This document shows, piece after piece, positions 9,857 to 18,644 of a DNA stretch of 64,000 bases. The DNA is from Chitinophagales bacterium. GTDB taxonomy: Bacteria > Bacteroidota > Bacteroidia > Chitinophagales > JADIYW01. Numbering within the stretch: position 1 is the stretch's first letter; every line of letters starts with the position of its first letter. A program made the translations under genes and the position numbers. The DNA lies in contig JAMLHI010000010.1 of NCBI GenBank assembly GCA_023957235.1, positions 1 through 64,000 of the forward strand, read 5' to 3'. Under the pieces are notes generated by a model. The model was given only the letters and a program-made list of their open reading frames with translations, ran no database searches and was not told the DNA's origin.

Positions 9857-10783
9857 TTAGAACCACTTTTTAAACCGAAACAACAAAATTACGGTAGCTG
9901 CAAATAAGAAAGAAATCAGTAAAACAATCCAGAATCCCCATTCATTATTTCCAAAAGAATTGGGAACATTCATCCCATACAAACTCGCAACTAATGTAGG
10001 AATCATTAAAACAATTGATACCGATGTCAGCTGTTTCATCATAACGTTAAGGTTATTTGAAATCACAGAAGCATAAGCATCCATCATGCCACTTAAAATA
10101 TTGCTATAAATATTGGTAGTTTCAAGAGCTTGCCTTAGTTCAATTTCTACATCTTCAACTAATTCAGTATCATAAGTATCCCGATGTTCTTTAATATTCT
10201 TAATTTTATAAATCAGTATGTCATTACCTTTCAGTGATGTGATAAAATAAACCATACATTTTTCAATCTTCAACAAGGCCTGAAGTTCCTCGTTTTTGAT
10301 AGATTTTTCAAGCTGGTTCTCAGCTAATTTTATACGCAGATTGATTTGTTTCAAATATTTAAGAAACCATACACTTGATGAGAGCAAAAGCTTCAGAACT
10401 AAGTCAAAATGATTCCGAACGTTTGTACCCTTACGATTCACATAGTTAATGAAATCTGGAATCATCTCCGTTTGATAAAAACAAATCGAAACAAATATAT
10501 CCCCTTTAAAGATTAATCCTAGTGGCACTGTCGAAAAGGGTAAGCTATAATCTTCGCTTTTAAACGGCACTCTCATAATAATCAAAAACCAACCATTTTC
10601 AAATTCTATACGTGGACGCTCATCCACATCCTCAATATCATTAAAATAAGATTCTGGAACTTTTAAATCATTGATTAAATATTCTTTATCTGAAACCGTA
10701 GGGCATTCGATATTTACCCAACAGTTGGGTTCCCAATAATCGCAATTATAAAACCCGTTTGAACTTTTAATAAAAGATCTCAT
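9857..10783 (-). CDS. CorA family divalent cation transporter
   Basis: A 308-residue protein with the CorA arrangement: an acidic N-terminal cytoplasmic domain, a long helical region (about 130-245), and two C-terminal membrane helices (about 247-268 and 283-302). The end of the first helix carries the family YGMN motif, here YGMNVPN, and the C-terminus is positively charged (FRFKKWF). CorA proteins form pentameric channels for Mg2+ (or Co2+, Zn2+ in subfamilies). The VPN after GMN differs from the classical FEHMPE loop and is common in the divergent CorA group, so the exact ion is uncertain. The gene is flanked by two non-coding gaps and is probably transcribed alone. Confidence 0.88.
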   Translation of the reverse strand: MRSFIKSSNGFYNCDYWEPNCWVNIECPTVSDKEYLINDLKVPESYFNDIEDVDERPRIEFENGWFLIIMRVPFKSEDYSLPFSTVPLGLIFKGDIFVSICFYQTEMIPDFINYVNRKGTNVRNHFDLVLKLLLSSSVWFLKYLKQINLRIKLAENQLEKSIKNEELQALLKIEKCMVYFITSLKGNDILIYKIKNIKEHRDTYDTELVEDVEIELRQALETTNIYSNILSGMMDAYASVISNNLNVMMKQLTSVSIVLMIPTLVASLYGMNVPNSFGNNEWGFWIVLLISFLFAATVILLFRFKKWF

Positions 10784-11047
10784 AAAATTAAGCTTCCCTT
10801 CTGTTACAAATAGAGAAAAAAATGATTCATCCTCTATCCCTGTTAATAATTCAAATGATAATCGTCTATACTTATTAAAATTAATAATTGAACAAAAGTA
10901 AAGAAAGTTGACTGATTATCTGTTTTGAAATTCTGTAAGTTCATGCAATTTTAACAACAAATTGGTTGAGCCCAAAAAAGTATTTAGAAACTGAAGCATT
11001 CATTCATGAGCTAAGACTATTTTATTTGACTTTTCAGAATAATCAAA
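10784..11047. other. Intergenic spacer between proB and the CorA gene
   Basis: 264 bases of AT-rich DNA between two minus-strand genes. It should hold the end of the proB transcript and the promoter of the CorA gene. I find no perfect TAnnTTTG element, strong terminator, RNA gene or conserved ORF in it. Confidence 0.3.
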
Positions 11048-12076
11048 CTATATCAAAACTATATCATCTACATTGGCGACAACTGCATTTTGTTCTTTAG
11101 CCAGAACAAAATTTGAATCCATCTTAGCTAAAGCAATAGCAAAAATCCAGCCTTCCTGATCTACAATATCAAAAACCTCACCTTTTTTAAATTCCTTTTG
11201 AATATCAGAGACACCAACAGCCAATAAACTTTTTCTATTGAGCAGTGCTTTTTTGGCTCCTTCATCTACTTCCACTCTTCCATACACCTTTCGCCCACTT
11301 GCCAACCATTTTTGACGTGCATTGGCTGTTGCTTTTTTAGCAATACAGACTGTCCCATTTTCATTGTTCAAGGCACGGATAATGCCATTCTCACTCCTTG
11401 CTCCAAATATGATGGTCTGAATACCCAAGCTAGTCGCTAATCGTGCAAAAGTCAATTTTGAAATCATTCCTCCTAATCCGACCGAAGATTTATCCTTACG
11501 AGCATATCCCAATACGGCTGGAGTAAATTTTTCTATCTTTCTGACCAAGTTATTTTGAGGATCTAATACTCCAGACACTGAAGTGGCTATCAACAGACAA
11601 GCTGCCCCAAATCCTATGGCTAAGAGAGTGGCTAGTTCATCATTATCAGAAAATTTTAATTCTATATTACTCACCACATCATTTTCATTGGCAATGGGAA
11701 TCACTCCATGCTTCCATAATTCTTGATAAGTCTCTCTTAGCTGCAAAAATTGGTTTCTATTACTAAAATGTTGCCTCTCACATAGACTCTGAGCAATAGG
11801 AATATCATATTTCTCAAAAGCTTGAGCATATTTACCCACTAAAATCGGATTGCCAATAGCCGCTGCCGCTTTTCGTTCACCAATTTTGCCAGTATAATTC
11901 TTGATAAACTTTTTACCTGTACCTACCGCCCCAGAAGACACAATCACTACATCGTATTTTTGATGTATCGTTTTAATTTGAGATGCAATATGTTCTAAAA
12001 GAGATTCATCTACATCACCTTGTGCAGTAGTAATGGATGATGTCCCTATTTTGAAAACTAATACCGGTCTAGTCAT
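11048..12076 (-). CDS. proB: Glutamate 5-kinase
   Basis: A 342-residue protein that phosphorylates L-glutamate in the first step of proline synthesis. The amino acid kinase domain shows VFKIGTSSIT (7-16), VIVSSGAVGTGK (about 44-55), PIANENDVVS (about 126-135), FSDNDELATL (about 141-150) and VGLGGMISKL. The C-terminal 80 residues form a PUA domain, as in the long ProB type that is feedback regulated by proline. Start at ATG 12076 gives MTRPVLVFKIG. The usual partner gene proA (glutamate-semialdehyde dehydrogenase) is not adjacent. The next gene upstream on the same strand ends 74 bases away. Confidence 0.93.
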   Translation of the reverse strand: MTRPVLVFKIGTSSITTAQGDVDESLLEHIASQIKTIHQKYDVVIVSSGAVGTGKKFIKNYTGKIGERKAAAAIGNPILVGKYAQAFEKYDIPIAQSLCERQHFSNRNQFLQLRETYQELWKHGVIPIANENDVVSNIELKFSDNDELATLLAIGFGAACLLIATSVSGVLDPQNNLVRKIEKFTPAVLGYARKDKSSVGLGGMISKLTFARLATSLGIQTIIFGARSENGIIRALNNENGTVCIAKKATANARQKWLASGRKVYGRVEVDEGAKKALLNRKSLLAVGVSDIQKEFKKGEVFDIVDQEGWIFAIALAKMDSNFVLAKEQNAVVANVDDIVLI

Positions 12077-12150
12077 GATATGCGAAAATATGAAAATTGT
12101 ATTATCCTAAAAATAGGTTTGCTTGAATTCGTGCAAAATAGCAGAACTAT

Positions 12151-12726
12151 CTACTGCACAAGTCGTTTTATTAGCAAATTTTCTAATAATTCAACTAAAT
12201 GCTGAGGACGATAATTGCGCCAAGGAATATCTAAAAACCTTTCATTCATAAAAATAAAGTGATGTAATTCTGTTTTATACATTTCTTCTAGCACATGCTG
12301 TCTAAAGCCTATACTTATCACCCAACCTCCATCATCGGCTATACTTTCATGCCACTCTTTATAATATTCATTATCAGACCCATGAAAATTTAATACATTT
12401 TCACCTATTAGCACAAATTTTATTATCCCTTCGCTGAGCATTGAGTCTATCACATCACTTTTCAGATACATAATATCATTGTCAATACAATCATTCCATT
12501 CTCCAATAAACTCAATGATTGCAAATTTCTCATTATAGTCCACAAAAAGCACTTTCAAGTATAAAGTATTTGAGCCAAAATCACTCCAATGAGGGTGGAT
12601 ATAATAATTATATACTGTCTGAGTGTATTGTAGTTCATTGGGAAACTTACCATAAAAGGGCGAACGACTGTCTTCTTCGGCAATGTATTTTCCTCTCCAT
12701 TTCCAATAGGGCTCTATCTTATGCAT
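12151..12726 (-). CDS. Conserved hypothetical protein
   Basis: A 191-residue soluble protein with no signal peptide or membrane segment. It is rich in Trp, Tyr and acidic residues, with recognisable blocks PYWKWRGKYIAEEDSRSPF near the start, YNYYIHPHWSDFGSNTLY (about 41-58), FIGEWND, and LIGENVLNFHGSDNEYY. I recall similar proteins as single-copy hypotheticals in other Bacteroidota, but I know no function or named domain. It sits 15 bases downstream of the next gene's stop, so it is probably cotranscribed with the sugar-kinase-like gene upstream. Confidence 0.8.
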   Translation of the reverse strand: MHKIEPYWKWRGKYIAEEDSRSPFYGKFPNELQYTQTVYNYYIHPHWSDFGSNTLYLKVLFVDYNEKFAIIEFIGEWNDCIDNDIMYLKSDVIDSMLSEGIIKFVLIGENVLNFHGSDNEYYKEWHESIADDGGWVISIGFRQHVLEEMYKTELHHFIFMNERFLDIPWRNYRPQHLVELLENLLIKRLVQ

Positions 12727-12741
12727 TTTAATACTTCACTT

Positions 12742-13599
12742 TTATTTGTCCTTTTGCAAATAATAACGAACAATACTTTCAATAGGTTTTTGAATTATTT
12801 TGCCTACTTGAATATTTAAAGATAATGCCGTTCTTCTTAATTCATCTTCAAAATGTGTGGCAATAGATCCAATGAAATGAACTGGATATTTTTGATAATC
12901 TGGGAATATCGAGATATTAAAAATAAAAAAATCTTCAAAAGATTGTTTCAATATTCTTTGAACATAATCTAAACTTTTGAAATCAAAAATTTCTTTAGCA
13001 AAAGATGCTAAATACGAATTGGCATTGGGTCTTTGATAGACATTCTGTAAGACAATATCCCTGTCAATTCCCATTACAGTTTCAAAATGATATTGTAAAT
13101 CTGCAGGTAACTTTTGATATAAGAAATCTCTCACTAAATATTTTCCAATATGAGTACCACTGCCTTCATCTCCCAAAATATATCCTATTCCCAAACTTCC
13201 TTTGGGCAGAATAATGTCAATTCCATCATAATACACAGCATTGGAGCCTGTACCCAAAATACAAGAGAATCCTTTTTCGTCTCCACAGGTTGCAATTACG
13301 GCTGCTTTCATATCATGATCAACAATAATTTGAGCGTTAACAAATACTGATTGTAAAATATTATGAATAACCTTCTTGCGTTCATCAGAAGAGCATCCTG
13401 CACCAAAATAATAAATATGAGTAACTTTACTTTTCAAGTCTTCCTTAAGAAATGCATTCAAAATATGACTTTCAATAAAATCTATTTTCTGTACAATAGG
13501 ATTAAAACCTACTGTTGCTACCGTCTTGATTATCCCTTTATCTTTACTACAAAAAACCCAATCTGTCTTTGTAGAACCACTGTCTGCAATTAAAAACAT
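12742..13599 (-). CDS. BadF/BadG-type ATPase, N-acetylglucosamine-kinase-like
   Basis: A 285-residue ASKHA-fold kinase if started at ATG 13599 (MFLIADSGSTKTDW). An upstream in-frame ATG at 13674 would add 25 poorly conserved residues, and the phosphate-1 loop DSGSTKTDW is normally within ten residues of the start, so 13599 is preferred. Other motifs are FGAGCSS, the phosphate-2 region DHDMKAA, and ILGTGSN and GDEGSGTHIGK, as in eukaryotic-type N-acetylglucosamine kinases of the BadF/BadG/BcrA/BcrD family. A role in amino-sugar salvage, including peptidoglycan recycling, is likely but not proven. The minus-strand TATCTTTC just upstream resembles a -7 element. Confidence 0.82.
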   Translation of the reverse strand: MFLIADSGSTKTDWVFCSKDKGIIKTVATVGFNPIVQKIDFIESHILNAFLKEDLKSKVTHIYYFGAGCSSDERKKVIHNILQSVFVNAQIIVDHDMKAAVIATCGDEKGFSCILGTGSNAVYYDGIDIILPKGSLGIGYILGDEGSGTHIGKYLVRDFLYQKLPADLQYHFETVMGIDRDIVLQNVYQRPNANSYLASFAKEIFDFKSLDYVQRILKQSFEDFFIFNISIFPDYQKYPVHFIGSIATHFEDELRRTALSLNIQVGKIIQKPIESIVRYYLQKDK

Positions 13600-13749
13600 G
13601 ATATAAAATCTGCATGAAAGATACAATTTTTCAGCATAAGAATAATCATCAGTAAAAGAGAATCCACTAATCAAACCCTAAAGCAATAGGGAATTATTTA
13701 AAAAAAGATAGCTATATATTTAACTATCGGTCTTATTGGTCTTTATTTT
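13600..13749. other. Intergenic spacer
   Basis: AT-rich sequence upstream of the kinase gene. It includes an imperfect inverted repeat GATAG...CTATC (13708-13729). No gene is supported. Confidence 0.3.
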
Positions 13750-14039
13750 ATGCTATCTAAATTTGGGAACTTACCCATAAGAAATCGGACACTGAACTTA
13801 AATTAGATAATGGGTGATACTATCTCTATAAAGTCGAATCCATTTATGATAAAACCTTAAAGCATTCCTCGAAAATTAGTAGCAACATTTTGAGAAAGAT
13901 AACGAAAACAGAGGGCTTTGTATCTTACGAAAAGGAAACATCAAAAGGAAAAAGTGCTAAAGCCTATTTAAACAAAGATATATTATTTGCAACCTTCAAG
14001 TTATCAATGCAACTTGAATTCAGCGAGTTCTTCCTCTAG
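13750..14039 (+). pseudogene. Transposase remnant (N-terminal fragment)
   Basis: Conceptual translation with one stop (TAG after LNLN) and one frameshift gives a head reading MLSKFGNLPIRNRTLNLN, then IMGDT, then YYLYKVESIYDKTLKHSSKISS and RKITKTEGFVSYEKETSKGKSAKAYL. The block YYLY-VES-YD-LK-S-KIS-ILRKIT-EGF resembles the N-terminal part of IS4/IS1634-type transposases. There is no catalytic core, and the fragment ends at a TAG at 14037. No terminal inverted repeats are visible. I read it as an old, decayed insertion sequence. The assignment rests on recall of the family pattern, not on a search. Confidence 0.45.
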
Positions 14040-14160
14040 CTCTTCTTTGGTAAAGAAAGAATAAAAATAATTTTTAATTTGTTTCTATTTATTTATTGAT
14101 TCCTAATTTTCAATAATCATTGCATATTTCATATATTATCTTAGGAAAAACTAAGCTACT

Positions 14161-14415
14161 ATGAAATATAAAACAATACTATTGTATGCATATATTTTCA
14201 ATCCGAATACAACAAAAATATATCTTAGAACAGTAGTTTTCCTTGTTCTTCTTTTGATGATATGGAAAGCAAATGCTCAGTCTGGCATCAAAGAAATAGA
14301 GAAGAAATACAAGGTGAAAATTGACTCCATATTCCTAAAAGCTACTCCATACACGCAATATGAGAGGGACAGTGTCATCTATGACGAGGACAAACCAATA
14401 GACTGGTACAGGTGA
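14161..14415 (+). CDS. Small secreted hypothetical protein, possibly truncated
   Basis: An 84-residue ORF. Residues 22-40 are hydrophobic and end in a signal-peptidase-like ANAQS, so about 44 residues would be exported. The N-terminal region before the hydrophobic stretch is unusually long (about 21 residues); a start further in, with no ATG available, would be more typical. The mature part (IKEIEKKYKVKIDS) is not recognised. It lies between a transposase remnant and a broken lipoprotein gene, so it may itself be a truncated gene. Confidence 0.4.
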   Translation: MKYKTILLYAYIFNPNTTKIYLRTVVFLVLLLMIWKANAQSGIKEIEKKYKVKIDSIFLKATPYTQYERDSVIYDEDKPIDWYR

Positions 14416-14473
14416 ACGGAGAGATGGTATTTGCCACTTTGAACATTATTAGATAACTCAAAAATAAAATCTT

Positions 14474-15089
14474 ATGAAAAGGCTATTCGTGTATTTATCC
14501 CTATGTATTTTTGCATTGTCGTGTAAAAAAGATCCTGCTGATATCATTAAAGAAATTATACCGCCAACCGAAAAAGTTCCTAACAAATAGGTCAGGATTT
14601 TTAAAGTGGAGCAGACAGAGAGTCACAATTCCTTTCCCTTTGATATAGATAATCTGATGACGGTTAAGCATCAATATGATTCCGAACAATTAACACAGAT
14701 TAATATCAAAAGAAATGGGATAGCAGAATATACTAATTCCGTAATATATGAAGATGGAGCATTTTTAATTAACTTCAATGAAGATAATAAAGGCTTTGAT
14801 TTGTTAAGAAATGTTCTTTGAAAAAAATACTGCTTTGCATTTGTCTCAAAACAGAATAGAACAAGTGAAAAATACTATACAATTCAGAATGATAAGTATG
14901 GATGCATATAAAGTATATAAAAGTGTTCAGCATGAGTATAACTCGGATAGCTTACTAGAGAATCAAACTACTTTTATTTCCTTGTATAAATCAGAGCATC
15001 AAAAGTCAGAGCTGTCAATTGGGATATTAACAAAACACAAGAAACGATCCAACTCAATATGTAAATTTTCAAAAAATCCTTTTTCCTAG
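14474..15089 (+). pseudogene. Broken lipoprotein gene (in-frame stop plus frameshift)
   Basis: ATG 14474 starts a clear lipoprotein head MKRLFVYLSLCIFALSCKK that stops at TAG 14588 after 38 codons. The same frame then continues open through 14821, with KVEQTESHNSFPF, KHQYDSEQLTQINI and YTNSVIYEDGAFLINFNED, a pattern like the repeat-containing secreted lipoproteins common in Bacteroidota. The reading then moves to another frame (14811-15089). One nonsense change and one frameshift explain the three pieces. Alternatively the first 38 codons could still make a tiny lipoprotein. Confidence 0.5.
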
Positions 15090-15149
15090 TTGCTAGGATA
15101 AAAAGTATAGGGGAATAATTGAGCAAGAAATTTTAATTATATTGCATAC

Positions 15150-15938
15150 ATGAATCACCCGATATTAGCTGGAAAGAAAGGTATCATTTTTGGTGCATTA
15201 GATGAGCAATCGATAGCTTGGCAAGTAGCATTATCTGCCTATCAAGCAGGTGCTCAATTTACACTGACAAACGCACCTGTAGCTATTCGTATGGGCAATA
15301 TCAATGGTCTGGCTCAGACTTGTAAGACTATCGTTATAGCAGCAGATGTCACAAATACAGAAGATTTAGAAAAACTCCTCCAAGAAAGTAGTCAATTTCT
15401 TGGAGGAAAAATAGATTTTATTTTACATGCTGTAGGAATGTCCCCTAATATCAGAAAAAAAAGGGTCTATACAGATTTGGATTATTCGTACTACTTGAAA
15501 ACAATAGATATCTCTGCAATCTCTCTTCATAAATTACTACAAACAGCTTGGAAATTAGATGCTCTATCAGCTCAATCTTCTATTGTAGCACTCAGCTATA
15601 TCGCTGCTCAAAAAGCTATTCCTTTTTATAATGATATGGCTGAAGCAAAAGCTACTTTAGAATCTATCGTAAGAAGCTTTGGATATTACTATGGCAAAAA
15701 AAACGGTACAAGAATAAATTCTGTCAGCCAATCTCCCACTCCAACTTCTGCAGGCAATGGTATAGAAAATTTTAACCAACTCTATAAAAACGCAGAAGAA
15801 GTAGCTCCTTTAGGAAACGCTGATGCTAAATCATGTGCTGACTTTTGTATCACTTTATTTTCAGATTATACCCGAATGATTACCATGCAAAATATCTACC
15901 ACGACGGAGGATATTCCCAAATGGGTTCATTTATTTAA
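15150..15938 (+). CDS. fabI: Enoyl-[acyl-carrier-protein] reductase (NADH), FabI type
   Basis: A 262-residue short-chain dehydrogenase-like enzyme for the last reduction step of fatty acid elongation. It has the FabI-type start with GKKGIIFGALDEQSIAW (8-24), AVGMSPN (94-100), and the catalytic Tyr-Tyr-Lys set Tyr150, Tyr160 and Lys167 within SYIAAQKAIPFYNDMAEAK. The cofactor loop and C-terminal YHDGGYSQMG fit the family. Length is normal. It is the first intact gene after the decayed stretch and converges with the next gene, 7 bases away. It looks functional. Confidence 0.93.
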   Translation: MNHPILAGKKGIIFGALDEQSIAWQVALSAYQAGAQFTLTNAPVAIRMGNINGLAQTCKTIVIAADVTNTEDLEKLLQESSQFLGGKIDFILHAVGMSPNIRKKRVYTDLDYSYYLKTIDISAISLHKLLQTAWKLDALSAQSSIVALSYIAAQKAIPFYNDMAEAKATLESIVRSFGYYYGKKNGTRINSVSQSPTPTSAGNGIENFNQLYKNAEEVAPLGNADAKSCADFCITLFSDYTRMITMQNIYHDGGYSQMGSFI

Positions 15939-15945
15939 GCCCATT

Positions 15946-16728
15946 TTACTGAACAGCATAAGCTTTCCAAGTTAATGTCTGTCCATCCAATAGCCATAAA
16001 GCTCCGTTAGTCCATGAAAAACTTAAAGGCTCAAAATTGACTTTTGGCCAAACTACTTCCTGAGCAATTTGACCTTCATTATTAATTAATAGTATAGACT
16101 TGTTGAACTTATTGATGATAGCATAAGGAGTTTCTTTAATATCAGTATATAATAATTGGTCTTCGATAATATGATTATTCTCTACTTGCATAGAAATAGG
16201 GATATATCTAGAAATATCACCAGAAAAAGGTTCAACTTCTATGATATTCTTAGCTATAGGTTCAAAATAAACATACACTTCTCTCGCACTATTATATATA
16301 GGAAAAACAGATGTTCCAATTTCTTGAAAGTCACTCAAATCTATATCCAAATCATCACTAACAAAATCACCGTTATCACTCAATAAAAATGAGACGCAAG
16401 AGTTATTGGTTACATTGTAGGCTTCGAGGAAATCCAAGCTTGCATTATACCATATTCCTTTGAATTTAGCCTGAAAAGTGATTTCAGAAATATAATTACC
16501 AATAGCATCAAAAGATTCAATATGAGAAAACAAGGAGTCTGCCCCTGCAATATAATAGGTGAAACTATGAGGATTCCAAGCAATACTTCTATTGCTCAAT
16601 ACCGATTTATGATTAATATATATTTCTATTGCAGGTGTATTACTAAAAGAGATATTGGTTGCCTTTTGGGCAAAAGAAGAATATTGTAAACAAACTCCCA
16701 ATAGCGTAAGATAAAAAAATCTGTACAT
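15946..16728 (-). CDS. Secreted hypothetical protein
   Basis: A 260-residue protein with a signal peptide (MYRFFYLTLLGVCLQYSSFAQ, cleavage near residue 21). The remainder is rich in beta-type repeats with regularly spaced aromatic and Gly/Asp residues (for example AWNPHSFTYYIAGADSLFSHI and SFSWTNGALWLLDGQT), suggesting a beta-propeller-like or all-beta fold in the periplasm or on the surface. No catalytic motif or sorting domain is visible. It converges closely with fabI. No function is assigned. Confidence 0.75.
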   Translation of the reverse strand: MYRFFYLTLLGVCLQYSSFAQKATNISFSNTPAIEIYINHKSVLSNRSIAWNPHSFTYYIAGADSLFSHIESFDAIGNYISEITFQAKFKGIWYNASLDFLEAYNVTNNSCVSFLLSDNGDFVSDDLDIDLSDFQEIGTSVFPIYNSAREVYVYFEPIAKNIIEVEPFSGDISRYIPISMQVENNHIIEDQLLYTDIKETPYAIINKFNKSILLINNEGQIAQEVVWPKVNFEPLSFSWTNGALWLLDGQTLTWKAYAVQ

Positions 16729-16790
16729 TCATTTAATCTATTAAAATACCATTCTAAACATTGACAAACACTATACCAATCTAACAAGTT

Positions 16791-17864
16791 CTATTTGAAC
16801 TTGTCTAAAAAAACTTTTAAATCTTTAGAAAACTTTTCACCTTCTTCAGCCATTGGTTCATGAGCTGAATTGAGATATTCCATATAGAAGACTTTTTCCT
16901 TAGGAGTTCCAACATTAGCAATAAAATCATCAGCCAATGCAGTTCCTACAACATCATTAGGAATTTTGTGAGGAGGTAAAAGTCCATCTTGTTTGCCCCA
17001 CATTACGAAAGTTGGGATTTTTATTTTATGAATTTCAGATGTCAGATTTAAACTAGTATAGACAGACTCACCTTTATAAGTTATATTGTGCCCAACAAAA
17101 AACGGGTTATTCAAAAACGCATTAATTTCAAAAGCAGGTAAATATCCTTTTTCCACCTTGACATTCTTATTGAATCGACCACCATTCAGCTTTCCAAGAT
17201 AAGTAGCATGGTCCACAAAATTATCTGCAGTAATCTGTGTATTTGATTTATAGAACTCAATTGCTTTCTGCCAATAACTGACATCTTTATTGAGTGCGAT
17301 ACTAGCAGCAGCACCATTTAACACCCATTGTCTGGAGGCAGTCAATCCTCCTGGCACATTATAAGCACCACAGACAATGATATAACCTTTCAGCTTATCT
17401 TGATGTGCTACATTTTCTGTCAAGTAGTAAGCTGTCAGTCCACCACCCCAGCTATGACCTAAAAGAAATATACTTTTAGCTCCAACAATCTGTTTTGTAA
17501 ACTCAACAATGGCATCTAAATCTTTAGAAAACTGCTCTGTAGTAATTTGGCTTTTGGGAGGATTGCCCTGTGTTATCCCAGAACCTCTCTGATCCCAATA
17601 AATCACTTTAAAATCCTTCTCCATATTTTTGATTCCTGCAGAGAGGCGAAAAACCTGAGATGAACCACCAGGACCTCCATGTGTCATAATCAATGCAACA
17701 TCTGAACTTTCTTTTCCTGCAACTCTCACTGGCAATTCAATACCATCCACTTTGACATGATAATATTTATCCATCATCCCAGGAGCAAGTTGTTCCTTTT
17801 TGGAACATGCCAATATATGAGCACTCAATATTACAATAGTGGCTATTTTAAATATACTTTTCAT
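16791..17864 (-). CDS. Alpha/beta hydrolase lipoprotein
   Basis: A 357-residue lipoprotein (signal with lipobox ILAC, Cys20). The alpha/beta hydrolase domain has an HGGPGG oxyanion motif (62-67), YWDQRGSG (89-96), nucleophile elbow GHSWGG (Ser138), an acid in WGKQDG near residue 290 and a His in NSAHEP near 335. HGGPGG with DQRGSG is typical of proline-iminopeptidase-like S33 hydrolases. It probably faces the periplasm or cell surface; the substrate is unknown. The next gene downstream on the same strand starts further left after an 11-base gap, so the two probably share a transcript region. Confidence 0.85.
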   Translation of the reverse strand: MKSIFKIATIVILSAHILACSKKEQLAPGMMDKYYHVKVDGIELPVRVAGKESSDVALIMTHGGPGGSSQVFRLSAGIKNMEKDFKVIYWDQRGSGITQGNPPKSQITTEQFSKDLDAIVEFTKQIVGAKSIFLLGHSWGGGLTAYYLTENVAHQDKLKGYIIVCGAYNVPGGLTASRQWVLNGAAASIALNKDVSYWQKAIEFYKSNTQITADNFVDHATYLGKLNGGRFNKNVKVEKGYLPAFEINAFLNNPFFVGHNITYKGESVYTSLNLTSEIHKIKIPTFVMWGKQDGLLPPHKIPNDVVGTALADDFIANVGTPKEKVFYMEYLNSAHEPMAEEGEKFSKDLKVFLDKFK

Positions 17865-17875
17865 ATCTCTTCTGC

Positions 17876-18490
17876 TTATTTTCTGATGCTATAAATCACT
17901 CCCAATTGAACATAAGGATGTTTTACCCAATATGAATTATTGGGATATCTAAAAAATAGACCTGCTCCTGCATATACTCCTAAAGGAAGCCTTTCATTAT
18001 TCTTACTAAAATCTATACCGAAATTAATTGCTCCTTTAATCACCACATTAGCATATCCTTGAAATTTCTTCTTTGTAAAAGTGCCGTTATCATATTCATA
18101 TACTGGAGTATTATAAAATAGATGCATATACCCTCCTCCTGCATTGAAGTCCCAAAAAACACCAGATGGATAAGTCGCTCTATATGTCAAGTCTGTTCCA
18201 ATCATAGTCGCAGTATGATAATCTTTTCTCTTATAAAAGCCTAAAAATGGTTTCAGATAAAACTCTCTGTCACGCACTCTGCTCCCCTTAATTTTGGGTT
18301 TATTCATTAATCTGATTCCAAAATCTGCCATCATTCCAGGAGAAAAAGAAATAGGATCTCCCAAATCCATATCTGAAATTGCCGCTACTTGAATAGGCCA
18401 CTTTTTGTCTCCATCCTGAGCAAAAAGTTGCAGACAAGAACTATAAGTAATTATCAAAAACAAAATAAAATATCTCCCTTTAAACGCCAT
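17876..18490 (-). CDS. Outer membrane beta-barrel-like protein
   Basis: A 204-residue protein with a signal peptide ending near LFAQD. Alternating hydrophobic and aromatic strands (ADFGIRLMN, FYLKPFLGFY, DFNAGGGYMHLFY, LGVYAGAGLFFRY) and the ending YVQLGVIYSIRK fit a small outer membrane barrel. No known family is recognised. It lies 11 bases upstream of the hydrolase gene on the same strand, suggesting an operon of two cell-envelope proteins. Confidence 0.7.
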   Translation of the reverse strand: MAFKGRYFILFLIITYSSCLQLFAQDGDKKWPIQVAAISDMDLGDPISFSPGMMADFGIRLMNKPKIKGSRVRDREFYLKPFLGFYKRKDYHTATMIGTDLTYRATYPSGVFWDFNAGGGYMHLFYNTPVYEYDNGTFTKKKFQGYANVVIKGAINFGIDFSKNNERLPLGVYAGAGLFFRYPNNSYWVKHPYVQLGVIYSIRK

Positions 18491-18591
18491 ATTCAGAATT
18501 TTACAGTACTAAATTACCTCTTTGACTTCAAATATTTATTTGTCAACCGGTATATTCACAATATTAGTTACTAAAACTGTTCCAAAAAAAT

Positions 18592-18620
18592 AAGGGTACT
18601 ATTTTTATGATAGTACCCTT
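18592..18620 (-). terminator. Rho-independent terminator of the outer membrane protein gene
   Basis: Perfect 10-bp stem, AAGGGTACTA (18592-18601) with TAGTACCCTT (18611-18620). Read on the minus strand the stem is followed by a T run (complement of 18583-18591). It lies 25 bases after the stop of the 18645-19301 gene. Confidence 0.85.
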
Positions 18621-18644
18621 CAATATTTTTAAACAAATTATCTA

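Noticed and set aside
15081-15104. Hairpin CCTAG/CTAGG flanked by T and A tracts
   Set aside because: Stem is only 5 bp and no U run follows in either useful direction next to an intact gene, so it is not called a terminator.
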